Below are positions 7,851-16,188 of a DNA stretch of 64,000 nucleotides, one piece after another. The stretch lies in NCBI RefSeq assembly GCF_002262885.1, contig NZ_NKYF01000042.1, positions 1 to 64,000 on the forward strand, given 5' to 3'. The DNA comes from Pseudonocardia sp. MH-G8. Its GTDB lineage: Bacteria > Actinomycetota > Actinomycetes > Mycobacteriales > Pseudonocardiaceae. The position numbers and the translations under genes were made by a program. Numbering within the stretch: position 1 is the first letter of the stretch; each line of letters starts with the position of its first letter. The notes below the pieces were generated by a model. That model saw only the letters and a list, made by a program, of their open reading frames with translations, had not been told where the DNA came from and made no database searches.

Positions 7851-8231
7851 ATGTCTACCAAGTTCCGCCTGGTCACCGAGGTGTTGGCCGAGGTCGCACG
7901 CACCGGGCGCCCGGAGATCGCCCGTACCGACGAGGTCCGGGAGACGTTCGGCAGCGTCGAGGCGTTCCTGCTCGCCCTGCACCACCGCTGGCGCACCGCG
8001 CTCGTCGCCCACCTCGACACGCTGCTCGAGGACCCGCCCGCCGACCTCGACGCCGCAGTGCACGCCCTCTGGGCCGACCCGGGCCTCGGCGGTCGCGGTC
8101 TGCGCCCCCTGCTCGACGCCCACGCCGGGCACCCCGCGCTCGCCGCCGCCCAGGAACGGGAGCGCGTGCTGGTGCGCCGCGACCTCGGCGTCGAGATCTC
8201 CCCGGCGGTGGGGCTCCTCGCCGCCGGGTGA
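7851..8231 (+). CDS. hypothetical protein, divergent from TetR
   Basis: 126 residues, not recognised. It is hydrophilic and helical, with segments such as FRLVTEVLAEVARTG and FGSVEAFLLALHHRWRTALVAHLDTLL that resemble helices of a TetR-type ligand domain, and it has no helix-turn-helix of its own. ATG 7851 is preferred because an earlier GTG at 7815 lies inside the proposed operator. Being divergent from the TetR gene with a shared operator, it is a likely target of that regulator. It may also be a remnant or partner of a TetR-like fold. It ends 42 nt before mtnA, so the two could be co-transcribed. Confidence 0.6.
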   Translation: MSTKFRLVTEVLAEVARTGRPEIARTDEVRETFGSVEAFLLALHHRWRTALVAHLDTLLEDPPADLDAAVHALWADPGLGGRGLRPLLDAHAGHPALAAAQERERVLVRRDLGVEISPAVGLLAAG

Positions 8232-8273
8232 GCCGGTGCAGGATGGACCGCACCGATCCTCGGAGGTGCAGCA

Positions 8274-9320
8274 GTGGGGTTCCGCACGGTGGAGTGGCTC
8301 GACGGCACGGTCCCGGCCGTCCGCCTGCTCGATCAGACCCGGCTCCCGGCCGAGGAGGCCTACCTCGACGCCGCCGACGTCGACACGCTCGTCACCGCGA
8401 TCATCCGCCTCGCCGTGCGGGGCGCCCCGGCGCTCGGCGCCGTCGGCGCGCTGGGCGTCGCGCTCGCCCTCGCCCAGGGCGCCCGTGAGGGCTGGCCCGA
8501 CGCCCGCCTGCGCCAGGAGATCGGTCGCCTGCGCGACGCGCGTCCCACAGCGGTGAACCTCGCCTGGGGGGTCGACCGGGTGCTCCCGTTGCTCCCGCAG
8601 GGGCATGCCCCCGTCCTGGCCGAGGCCCGCCGCGTGCTCGTCGAGGACGAGGCCGCCAACCGCAGGCTGTCCGCGCTGGGCGCCGACTGGCTCGCCGAGC
8701 GCCTCCCCCGCCGTCCCATGCGGCTGCTCACGCACTGCAACGCCGGCACCCTCGCGACCACCGCCTGGGGCACCGCGCTCGGGGTTGTCCGGGAGCTGCA
8801 CGGGCGCGGGCGGGTCGCGCTCGTGCACGTCGACGAGACCCGCCCGCTGCTGCAGGGCGCCCGGCTCACCGCGTGGGAGCTCGCCGCCGACGGCATCGAC
8901 CACGTCGTGCAGGTCGACTCCGCGGCACCCGGCGCGATCCTGCGGGGCCTCGTCGACGCCGTCGTGATCGGAGCCGACCGCATCGCCGCCAACGGCGACA
9001 CCGCCAACAAGGTCGGCTCGGTGGGGCTCGCCCTCGCCTGCGCCGACGCCGGGGTGCCCTTCGTCGTCGCCGCGCCGTGGTCCACCGTCGACCTCGCGAC
9101 AGCCGACGGCACCCGCATCACCATCGAGGAGCGCCCGGACGCCGAGGTCACCAGCTACGGTGGGATCCCGAGCGCACCGGCCGGCACCCGCGCGTTCAAC
9201 CCGGCCTTCGACGTGACGCCGGCCCGCATGATCGACGCCGTGGTCACCGAACGCGGCGTGGTGGAGCCCAAGACCCACGCGGACATGGCGGTGCTGGACA
9301 GGCCCGCAGACCCATCATGA
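8274..9320 (+). CDS. mtnA: S-methyl-5-thioribose-1-phosphate isomerase
   Basis: 348 residues, full length for MtnA, which converts 5-methylthioribose-1-phosphate to 5-methylthioribulose-1-phosphate in methionine salvage. Family signatures are complete: IRLAVRGAPALGAVGA, RPTAVNLAWGVDR, the catalytic Cys155 in HCNAGTLAT, Asp235 in GADRIAANGDTANKVGS, and TSYGGIPSAPAGTRAFNPAFDVTP split across the C-terminal half. GTG 8274 starts it behind a GAGGTG site. No other salvage gene (mtnBCDK, mtnP) is in the window. The stop codon lies inside a long inverted repeat at 9317-9382. Confidence 0.95.
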   Translation: MGFRTVEWLDGTVPAVRLLDQTRLPAEEAYLDAADVDTLVTAIIRLAVRGAPALGAVGALGVALALAQGAREGWPDARLRQEIGRLRDARPTAVNLAWGVDRVLPLLPQGHAPVLAEARRVLVEDEAANRRLSALGADWLAERLPRRPMRLLTHCNAGTLATTAWGTALGVVRELHGRGRVALVHVDETRPLLQGARLTAWELAADGIDHVVQVDSAAPGAILRGLVDAVVIGADRIAANGDTANKVGSVGLALACADAGVPFVVAAPWSTVDLATADGTRITIEERPDAEVTSYGGIPSAPAGTRAFNPAFDVTPARMIDAVVTERGVVEPKTHADMAVLDRPADPS

Positions 9321-9382
9321 TCCGAAATATCGGTTGCTCATCGTCGTGCCGACAGCAATGGGCAACCGATAGTTCGGATCAT
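9317..9382. terminator. long inverted repeat between convergent genes
   Basis: Left arm ATGATCCGAA then TATCGGTTGC (9317-9337) pairs with GCAACCGAT then TTCGGATCAT (9362-9382), each arm about 20 nt with one or two bulges, around a 24-nt loop. The mtnA stop codon is inside the left arm and the minus-strand permease ends 18 nt to the right. Position fits a bidirectional terminator, but the stem is longer and less GC-rich than usual and may be a dispersed palindromic element. Confidence 0.55.
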
Positions 9383-9399
9383 GTGGCGCTGGACGGCTG

Positions 9400-11067
9400 T
9401 CAGAACCGCCGCTCGGGCCCGGCCTGGATGCGCTCGAGCTCGCTCTGGGCGCTGTCCTCGCGCACCGGCCCCTTGAACCACTTGCGGGCCGAGACCAGGT
9501 ACCAGCCGCCGAACAGCACCAACGCCCCGCCCACCGTGATCGGCGCGTAGTTCACCGACTCCCACGCGAAGTCCTCCGCACCCGGCACGCCGTTCGGCGA
9601 GATCGGCAGCAGGAACAGCACGCAGACGATCGCGATCCACGCCACGGCGACCGTGGAGACCCACTTGTAGTGCTTGCCGAGGCTCCACGCACCCGGCTCG
9701 AACTTCGCGCCCGCCTTGATCCGCAGGATGATCGGCAACGCGAACGCGATGTAGAGCCCGATCACCGCGATCGAGGTGCCGACCGCGTAGCCGACCACGC
9801 CGTTGGCCAGCGTCGGGATCATCAGCGCCCACGCGGTGACGGCGATCGCGATCACCGAGTTGACGGGCACGCGGTTGCGCGCAACCCGGCGCCACAGCCG
9901 CGAGCCGGGGACCGCCTTGTCCCGGGAGAACGCGAACATCATCCGGGACGCCGAGGTCAACGAGGCCGTGCCGCAGAACAGCTGCGCGATCACTGCGATG
10001 ATCAGCATGAACTCGGCCCACGCCTCGTTGGTGGCCTCGGTCCAGATGTAGATCACCGCGTTGCCACCCGCATCGAGCACGCCCTGCACGTCGGGCACCG
10101 CGAAGGTCACCGCGACCAGCAGGATGAACCCGAACACCACCGACGCCACGACGGCCCAGATCATGCCCAGCGCGGTGGCGCGGGAGGCCGAGCGGGTCTC
10201 CTCGCTCATGTGGGCCGAGGCGTCGTAGCCGGTGACGGTGTACTGCGACATCAGCAGCCCGAGACCGAAGACGAACCAGAACGCGTTGTCCGAGAAGCCC
10301 GAGTTGTTGATCGTCTCGGTGAAGACGAACGCGACCGACTGGTGCTCGGTGGGCACCACCAGCAGGATCACGACGATCAGTCCGACGCCGGACATGTGCC
10401 ACCACGCCGAGAGCGTGTTGAGCTGGGCGAGCACGTTGACGCCGAGCAGGTTCAGCCCCAGCTGCAGGGCCACGATCGCGGTGAAGGTGATGAAGATCGC
10501 CGTGGTGTCGGTGCCGACCAGCGCCGGGAACCACAGGTTCAGCAGCGCCGTCATGAAGATCGCCGAGCCGTACTGGATGGCGGCGGTGACCGCGATCCCG
10601 CCGATCAGGTTGAACCAGCCGGTGAACCAGCCCCAGGCCGGCCCGCCGAGCTTGGACGCCCAGAAGTACAGCGCACCCGCGGTCGGCATCGACGAGGCGA
10701 CCTCGGCCATCGCCATCGCGACCAGGATGCAGAAGCCCCCGACCAGCAGCCATCCCCAGGTGATCGCCACCGGGCCGCCGTTGTTGAACGCGAGGTAGTA
10801 CGAGGTCAGGCAGCCGGCGAGGACCGAGATGATCGTGAAGGAGATCGCGAAGTTCGAGAACCCGCCCATCTCGCGGGTCAGGACCTGCGAGTAGCCCAGC
10901 CGCAGCAGCAACGCCTCGTCGCGGCGAGCGGTCTCGCGGTCGGGCAGGTAGCCGGGCACGGGGCGCGGCGGTGCGGTCGTCGACGCCGAACCCGATGGGG
11001 CGCCGGACGCAGGGCCGGGGGGATAGGCCGCCGGGGGGCGCGACGAGTAGCTGGGAGGGGAGCTCAT
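9400..11067 (-). CDS. APC-family amino acid permease
   Basis: 555-residue transporter of the amino acid-polyamine-organocation superfamily, closest in pattern to the GABA/choline-type (BAT1-like) permeases. A Pro/Ser-rich cytosolic stretch of about 40 residues precedes the conserved entry REMGGFSNFAISFTIISVLAG. About twelve membrane segments follow, with GYDASAHMSEETRSASRATA as the cytosolic loop typical of the group. ATG 11067 has AAGG 7 nt upstream. It stands alone on the minus strand. Substrate is not decidable; GABA, another amino acid or an amine are usual for the subgroup. Confidence 0.87.
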   Translation of the reverse strand: MSSPPSYSSRPPAAYPPGPASGAPSGSASTTAPPRPVPGYLPDRETARRDEALLLRLGYSQVLTREMGGFSNFAISFTIISVLAGCLTSYYLAFNNGGPVAITWGWLLVGGFCILVAMAMAEVASSMPTAGALYFWASKLGGPAWGWFTGWFNLIGGIAVTAAIQYGSAIFMTALLNLWFPALVGTDTTAIFITFTAIVALQLGLNLLGVNVLAQLNTLSAWWHMSGVGLIVVILLVVPTEHQSVAFVFTETINNSGFSDNAFWFVFGLGLLMSQYTVTGYDASAHMSEETRSASRATALGMIWAVVASVVFGFILLVAVTFAVPDVQGVLDAGGNAVIYIWTEATNEAWAEFMLIIAVIAQLFCGTASLTSASRMMFAFSRDKAVPGSRLWRRVARNRVPVNSVIAIAVTAWALMIPTLANGVVGYAVGTSIAVIGLYIAFALPIILRIKAGAKFEPGAWSLGKHYKWVSTVAVAWIAIVCVLFLLPISPNGVPGAEDFAWESVNYAPITVGGALVLFGGWYLVSARKWFKGPVREDSAQSELERIQAGPERRF

Positions 11068-11125
11068 ACTGCCGCCTTCAGATCATCTGGGTCTGCGGCG
11101 CCGTCGGGGTGGCGCCGTCATCGCT

Positions 11126-11794
11126 TCAGTCGCGACGGGTCATGCCGATGCTCTCCGCACACTCGAGCAGCGCTTCCTGGTGCGGATGGCGCGGGGGGAG
11201 GGCCTGCTCGGCGTCGCGGAGCGCGGCCGCGAGCAGGGCGCTGGCCGACTCGAGGTCGCCCGCCGCGGCGTGGGCCCGTGCCATGCCCATGCGCGACGTG
11301 AGGGTCTCCGGGTGGGTCGGGCCCAGCGCGCGCCGCCGCTGCGAGGCGACCTGGGCGGAGAGCTCCACGGCGTCGTCCACGTCGCCCGCCAGCCGGTAGG
11401 CCACCGCGAGCGCGTCGCGGGCGGTGAGGGTGCGCGGGTCGTCGTCGCCCAGCAGGCGCGAGCGGTCGGCCAGGTTCTCCGCGATCAGCTCGATGCCCTC
11501 GCGGCGCCTGCCGGCCTCGACGCGGGCGGCACCGAGGTTGCCGGCGACCGTGAGCGTGGCGAGGTGATCACGTCCGAGCATCGCGAGACAGCCCCGCAGG
11601 GTGTCCTCGAACAGCGCGACCGCTTCCTTCACGTTCCCACCGGTGAACAGCGCCGCGGCGCGCGCGTTGCGCGCGGCGAGTTCGTGGATGTTCGTGCGAA
11701 GCGACCCCCGCGTGCCGTCCATGAAACCGGAACCGTCCGACGTCCGGGACCACCAGGGCATCCGACCCCCCGTTCGAGGATCCGTGACTTTCAC
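11126..11794 (-). CDS. tetratricopeptide repeat protein
   Basis: 222 residues made largely of TPR_10/TPR_12-type helical repeats of about 42 residues, the class found in kinesin light chain-like and NB-ARC-associated proteins. The repeats share the motif LGxxHPxTLTxRxxLAxAxxxAG, visible as LGRDHLATLTVAGNLGAA, LGDDDPRTLTARDALAVA and LGPTHPETLTSRMGMARA. They would form a protein-binding scaffold. No catalytic domain, signal peptide or membrane segment is present. It may be a shortened relative of larger regulators. The N-terminal 30 residues are poorly supported and an internal start is possible. Confidence 0.75.
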   Translation of the reverse strand: MKVTDPRTGGRMPWWSRTSDGSGFMDGTRGSLRTNIHELAARNARAAALFTGGNVKEAVALFEDTLRGCLAMLGRDHLATLTVAGNLGAARVEAGRRREGIELIAENLADRSRLLGDDDPRTLTARDALAVAYRLAGDVDDAVELSAQVASQRRRALGPTHPETLTSRMGMARAHAAAGDLESASALLAAALRDAEQALPPRHPHQEALLECAESIGMTRRD

Positions 11795-11963
11795 GGAGAC
11801 GCTGACGACGCTGATGCACCGTGCGTGACATCTGCTCGGCCAACCGGGGTAAGTAGACCCGATCTACCGATGGCAATGCAAGGCGCCCTGTGGTGGGCCC
11901 ACCACAGCGTGCACCCAGGGCCCGATGCAGCTGCGCCGAACGGGCGATGCAGAATACGCGGCG

Positions 11964-12578
11964 ATGGACGAGCCGGATCACGAGAAGCTCAGGCGGGAGC
12001 TGGAGTCCGCCGCGAGCAACGCGCGCGACGACACGGGTGCGCGCCGCTCCGTGTTCGGTCGCAACGCCCTGATCGGGCTGCTGGTCGCGGTGCCGGCGGC
12101 CACTGTGATCCTGGTCGCCGTCGGTGCCTCGGCCGAAGACGCCCCGCCCGAGCCGACCGGCCTCGCCCCCACCGACGCGGTCACGCCGCAACCGCCCCGG
12201 CCCACGAGCCCGCGCCCGCCCGCCACCTCGACCGGTCCCGGCGTCCCGCCGCACCCCGAGCCGCCGCCCGGCGCGGAGCAGCCGGTCGTCCACACCGTGG
12301 CACCCGGCGAGACCCTGGCCCGGATCGCCCTGCACCACGACGTCCCGCTCGAGCGGATCGCCGAGCAGAACGCCATCGCGGACCCCGACCACATCCGGGC
12401 GGGCCAGGAGCTCGAGATCCCCCGCGCGGCCCACGGCGAGGTCGTGATCGCCCCGGGCGCCACGCTCGGCGCCTACGCCGACCGCCACGGGACCACGATC
12501 GACTACCTCCTGAGCCTCAACCCGGACATCACCGACCCGAACCGGATCAGCGCGGGGGGCCGGCTGCGCGTGGCGTAG
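11964..12578 (+). CDS. membrane-anchored protein with two LysM domains
   Basis: 204 residues: a charged N-terminus, one membrane segment at about residues 31-52 (NALIGLLVAVPAATVILVAV), a Pro/Thr-rich spacer of about 50 residues, then two LysM domains. The first, HTVAPGETLARIALHHDVPL, is typical; the second, VIAPGATLGAYADRHGTTI, follows directly. LysM binds N-acetylglucosamine polymers, so the protein should sit outside the membrane holding peptidoglycan. No hydrolase domain is attached. ATG 11964 is used; an in-frame ATG at 11925 would add residues without similarity. Confidence 0.82.
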   Translation: MDEPDHEKLRRELESAASNARDDTGARRSVFGRNALIGLLVAVPAATVILVAVGASAEDAPPEPTGLAPTDAVTPQPPRPTSPRPPATSTGPGVPPHPEPPPGAEQPVVHTVAPGETLARIALHHDVPLERIAEQNAIADPDHIRAGQELEIPRAAHGEVVIAPGATLGAYADRHGTTIDYLLSLNPDITDPNRISAGGRLRVA

Positions 12579-12737
12579 CGGCACGGCCCCTCCTGCCCGG
12601 TTGATCAACTCCGGCGCGACCCTACCGCGCGACGCCGAAAACCCGAGGCGAACGGTCGGTGCGGGCGGTTAGCGTTCGCGCGGAGACGAGATCGACGGCC
12701 TTCTCGGTGCGCGCCGGGCGGCACGGACGGGGGCCAC

Positions 12738-15700
12738 GTGCGCGCGCAGCCACTGACCTGGCGACGGCTGGCCGAACGCACCTCGGCCATCGCCGTCACG
12801 CTCGCCGTGCTCGCCGCGGCGGCCGAGACCTTCGGCGCCGTCGTCGCCGGCGGGGTCGCCACCGGCCCGTCGGCGAGCGCGGTCGGCCTGCTCGCCGTGC
12901 TGCTGCTCGGCGCCACCCTGCTCGACACGCTGGGCCGCACCGCGTTCTCCGGGGTCGTCGGGCGCGCGGAGGGCCGGCTGCGCGCCGACCTCCTGCACGC
13001 CGCCCTGCACCAGCCCCTCCCGGTCCTGGAGAACCAGGCCGTGGGCGAGATGCTCGACCGCGTCGACGACGACGCCCGCCAGCTCGGCGTGCTGCTGCGA
13101 CGCACGGGCTGGGCGGTGGGCACGGCCACGCTGCGCTCCCTGCTCGCGTGGGTCGTCGCCGGGCTCACCTGGTGGCCGGCCTGGGTCGCGTTCCCGCTCG
13201 TCACCCTGCTCGCGGCGGTACTGGTCCGCCCGCTCACCCGGGTGGTCGCCGAGCGCAAGCTCGCCGAGGAGACCGCCTGGTCCGACCACTCCGCGCAGTT
13301 CGAGGAGGCGGTGGCCGGGCGGGACGACGTCCGCTCCTCGCTGGGCCAGCCGCACGTCGTGCGCCAGTACGCGCGGCGGGCCCACGAGGTGCTGCGCCGC
13401 GTGCGGGCCACCTGCGCGGCGTCCACCCGCGTGGGGCGGCGCGCCGGTCTGGTGCTGCACGGGATGCTCGCCGCGCTCGCCGTGGCGGGCGCGGCCCTGG
13501 TGAGCGGCGGCCGGCTCGGTCTGGGCGAGCTGGTCACCCTGTGGCTGCTGGTCACCACGTTCGTGGGGCAGCTCGGCAACGTCAGCAACCAGCTGCCGGA
13601 GGTGCAGGCGGGCCTGGGCGCGCTGCAGCGCATCCGCAGCCTGCTCTCGGCACCACAGGAGCCGGTGGGCGGTGCGCCCGTGCCCGCGGGGCCGGCCGCC
13701 GTGGAGATCCGCGACCTCTCCTTCGCCTATCCCGGCGGGTTCGCGCTGCAGTCGGTGCACCTCACCGTGCCGGCGGGTACCACCTGCGCGCTGGTGGGGC
13801 GCACCGGCGCCGGCAAGTCCACCCTGGCCAAGCTGCTGTCGCGCGCCGTCGAGCCGCCGCCGGGCACCGTGTACGTGGCCGGGCAGGACATCACCGCCAC
13901 GGACGTGGCGAGCCTGCGGCGCGCCGTCGGCGTGGTCACCCAGCGCACCGAGATCCTCGCCGCCACCCTCGAGGAGAACATCACCCTGTTCGCCGACGTA
14001 CCCGTCGGCGCCGTCGACGCGGCGGTCGAGGCGCTGGGGCTCGACGAGTGGGTGGCGTCGCTGCCCGACGGGCTGCAGACCCGCCTCGGCGCGGCGGGCA
14101 GCACCCTGTCCGCGGGCGAGGAACAGCTCGTGGCCTTCGCCCGCCTGCTGGTCCGCGACGTCGCCGTCGTGGTCCTCGACGAGGCCACCGCGCGGATGGA
14201 CCCGCAGACCGAGCGCCGCGTCACCGGGGCCACGCAACGGCTGCTCGCCGGGCGCACCGGCGTGCTGGTCGCGCACCGGCTCTCCACCACCCGACACTGC
14301 CACTCGGTGGCCGTGCTGGACCACGGGCGCGTCGTCCAGCACGGCGAACGCGCGCGCCTGGCCACCGAACCCGGTCCCTTCCGCGACCTGTTGGGCGCGG
14401 CCGGGGACGGCGCCGACGACGTGGCCGAGCGCCCGGCCCGGTTCGGCCGCGCGGAACGCCGCGCACCGGCCTCCCCTCCCCCGCCGACGCGTCCCCGCCT
14501 GTCCTCCGCCGTGCTGCGCACGGCCTTCGCCCACCCGCGCTGGGGCGTGCTCGGGGCCCTGGGCTTCCTCGCCTCGGCCATGCTGGGTGCCTATGGCGCC
14601 GTCACGGGCTGGCTGTGGGGCCGGCTGGTCGGCGCGCTGGAGCGGGGCGCCACCGCGTGGGCCGAGGGGGCGGGGCTCGCCGCCGCGCTGCTGCTGGCCC
14701 CCTTCGCGCTCGCGCTCGCCTTCCGCACCTACCCGCTGTGGTGGTCTGCGGTGACGCTGCGCATGCGCCTGGCCGTGCTGCGCGGCCAGACCATGCAGCG
14801 GCGCCTGGCGCGCACGCCTGCCGGCGAGGTGGTGGCGCGGGCCCTGGACTCCGACCGGATGGTGCTCTACGTCGACCGCTGGGTCGACGTCGTCAGCGGC
14901 ATGGTCGTCGTGGTCGTCACCGCCGTCGCCGGGCGCAGTGTCCTGGCCGGCGCCGTGCTCGGTGCCGTGCTCGCCGTGTCGGCCGCCGTCTCGGGCCTCG
15001 GCGCGCCGCTGGCGGGCTCGGCGGCACGGGTGGCCGGCGACGCCCGCGCCCGGTTCGGGGCCACGCTCGTGTCCGTCCTCGACGCCGCCCGCACCGTCAA
15101 GCTGGCTGCGGCCACCGACGCGGTGCAGGCCCACCTGCGCCGGGTCGACGCCCACCGGGTGACCGCCATCGTCCGCGAGATGCGGGTGCGCATGCTGCTG
15201 GAGGGCGCGCCGGCGCTGCTCGTCCAGGCCGGCGTGGTCACCGCGTGGACGCTGCACCTCGGCGGCGTCTGGGACCTGGCCACCACCCTGCTCGTCACCA
15301 CCGCCGTGAGCGGGGCGGGCTGGTTCGGCGTGGTCTTCGGCGCCGCCGTCACCGAGGCACCGGTCGCCCGGCGCTGGCTGCACGCCATGTCCGACCTGGC
15401 GGGTGGCGCCGACCTGATCGGCGTGCCGCCCGGCGTCGACCTCACGAACGGCGCCGCTCCGGCGCCGGTCTCCGCCGGGCGCGTGCCGCTGAAGCGCCTG
15501 TCGTTGGAAGGCGTCACCGCCGTGCACGACGACGGCACGGTCGGGGTCCACGACGTCGACCTCACGGTCGATGCCGGGTCCCTCGTCCTGCTCACCGGCC
15601 GGGTCGGTTCGGGCAAGTCCAGCCTGCTGGGCAGCCTGGCAGGGCTGGTCGACCACGAGGGCAGCATCCGCTGGAACGACCTCGAGGTTGACGATCCGCA

Positions 15701-16181
15701 GCAGTTCCTGCGTCCCGGCCAGGTGGCCTACGTCGGGCAGGTGCCGCGCGTGCTCTCGGGCTCCTTCTCCGACAACATCGGCCTCGACCACGACGAGCGC
15801 CTGGTCACCGCCTTCGGCACCGCCGTGGACGACGCCCGTCTGCAGACCGACGTCGAGGAGGCGGGCGGGCACACCGCCCTCGTCGGTCACCGCGGCGTCC
15901 GTCTCTCCGGGGGGCAGGTCCAGCGGCTGGCCCTGGCCCGGGCGCTCGCCACCGAGGCGGAGCTGCTGGTCGCCGACGACGTCTCCTCCGCCCTCGACGC
16001 CCGCACCGAGGTGGAGCTGTGGGACGCGCTGCGCCACCGCGGCGTCACCGTGGTCGGCGCCAGCGCGAAGCGCTCCGCGCTGGCGCGCGCCGATGTCGTC
16101 GTCGTCCTCGAGGAGGGACGCGTCGCCGCCACCGGTGCGTGGACGGAGCTGGCGCCCCGGTGGGGCCACCTGGCGGGCTGA
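12738..16181 (+). CDS. fused two-module ABC exporter, asymmetric ATP sites
   Basis: 1147 residues in the order TMD1-NBD1-TMD2-NBD2, a complete exporter in one chain. NBD1: Walker A GRTGAGKST with Lys360, signature LSAGEEQ, Walker B VVLDEATARMD with catalytic Glu482, and switch His in VAHRLSTTRH. NBD2: Walker A GRVGSGKSS with Lys960, signature LSGGQVQR, but Asp1081 replaces the catalytic Glu (VADDVSSALD) and the switch His is missing (VGASAKRS). One composite site is therefore canonical and the other degenerate, as in heterodimeric exporters such as TM287/288 or BmrCD, here as a fusion. GTG 12738 follows a GGGGG run. Substrate unknown; lipids, drugs or peptides are possible. It ends 7 nt from a convergent gene. 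Confidence 0.9.
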   Translation: MRAQPLTWRRLAERTSAIAVTLAVLAAAAETFGAVVAGGVATGPSASAVGLLAVLLLGATLLDTLGRTAFSGVVGRAEGRLRADLLHAALHQPLPVLENQAVGEMLDRVDDDARQLGVLLRRTGWAVGTATLRSLLAWVVAGLTWWPAWVAFPLVTLLAAVLVRPLTRVVAERKLAEETAWSDHSAQFEEAVAGRDDVRSSLGQPHVVRQYARRAHEVLRRVRATCAASTRVGRRAGLVLHGMLAALAVAGAALVSGGRLGLGELVTLWLLVTTFVGQLGNVSNQLPEVQAGLGALQRIRSLLSAPQEPVGGAPVPAGPAAVEIRDLSFAYPGGFALQSVHLTVPAGTTCALVGRTGAGKSTLAKLLSRAVEPPPGTVYVAGQDITATDVASLRRAVGVVTQRTEILAATLEENITLFADVPVGAVDAAVEALGLDEWVASLPDGLQTRLGAAGSTLSAGEEQLVAFARLLVRDVAVVVLDEATARMDPQTERRVTGATQRLLAGRTGVLVAHRLSTTRHCHSVAVLDHGRVVQHGERARLATEPGPFRDLLGAAGDGADDVAERPARFGRAERRAPASPPPPTRPRLSSAVLRTAFAHPRWGVLGALGFLASAMLGAYGAVTGWLWGRLVGALERGATAWAEGAGLAAALLLAPFALALAFRTYPLWWSAVTLRMRLAVLRGQTMQRRLARTPAGEVVARALDSDRMVLYVDRWVDVVSGMVVVVVTAVAGRSVLAGAVLGAVLAVSAAVSGLGAPLAGSAARVAGDARARFGATLVSVLDAARTVKLAAATDAVQAHLRRVDAHRVTAIVREMRVRMLLEGAPALLVQAGVVTAWTLHLGGVWDLATTLLVTTAVSGAGWFGVVFGAAVTEAPVARRWLHAMSDLAGGADLIGVPPGVDLTNGAAPAPVSAGRVPLKRLSLEGVTAVHDDGTVGVHDVDLTVDAGSLVLLTGRVGSGKSSLLGSLAGLVDHEGSIRWNDLEVDDPQQFLRPGQVAYVGQVPRVLSGSFSDNIGLDHDERLVTAFGTAVDDARLQTDVEEAGGHTALVGHRGVRLSGGQVQRLALARALATEAELLVADDVSSALDARTEVELWDALRHRGVTVVGASAKRSALARADVVVVLEEGRVAATGAWTELAPRWGHLAG

Positions 16182-16188
16182 CCGCCGC

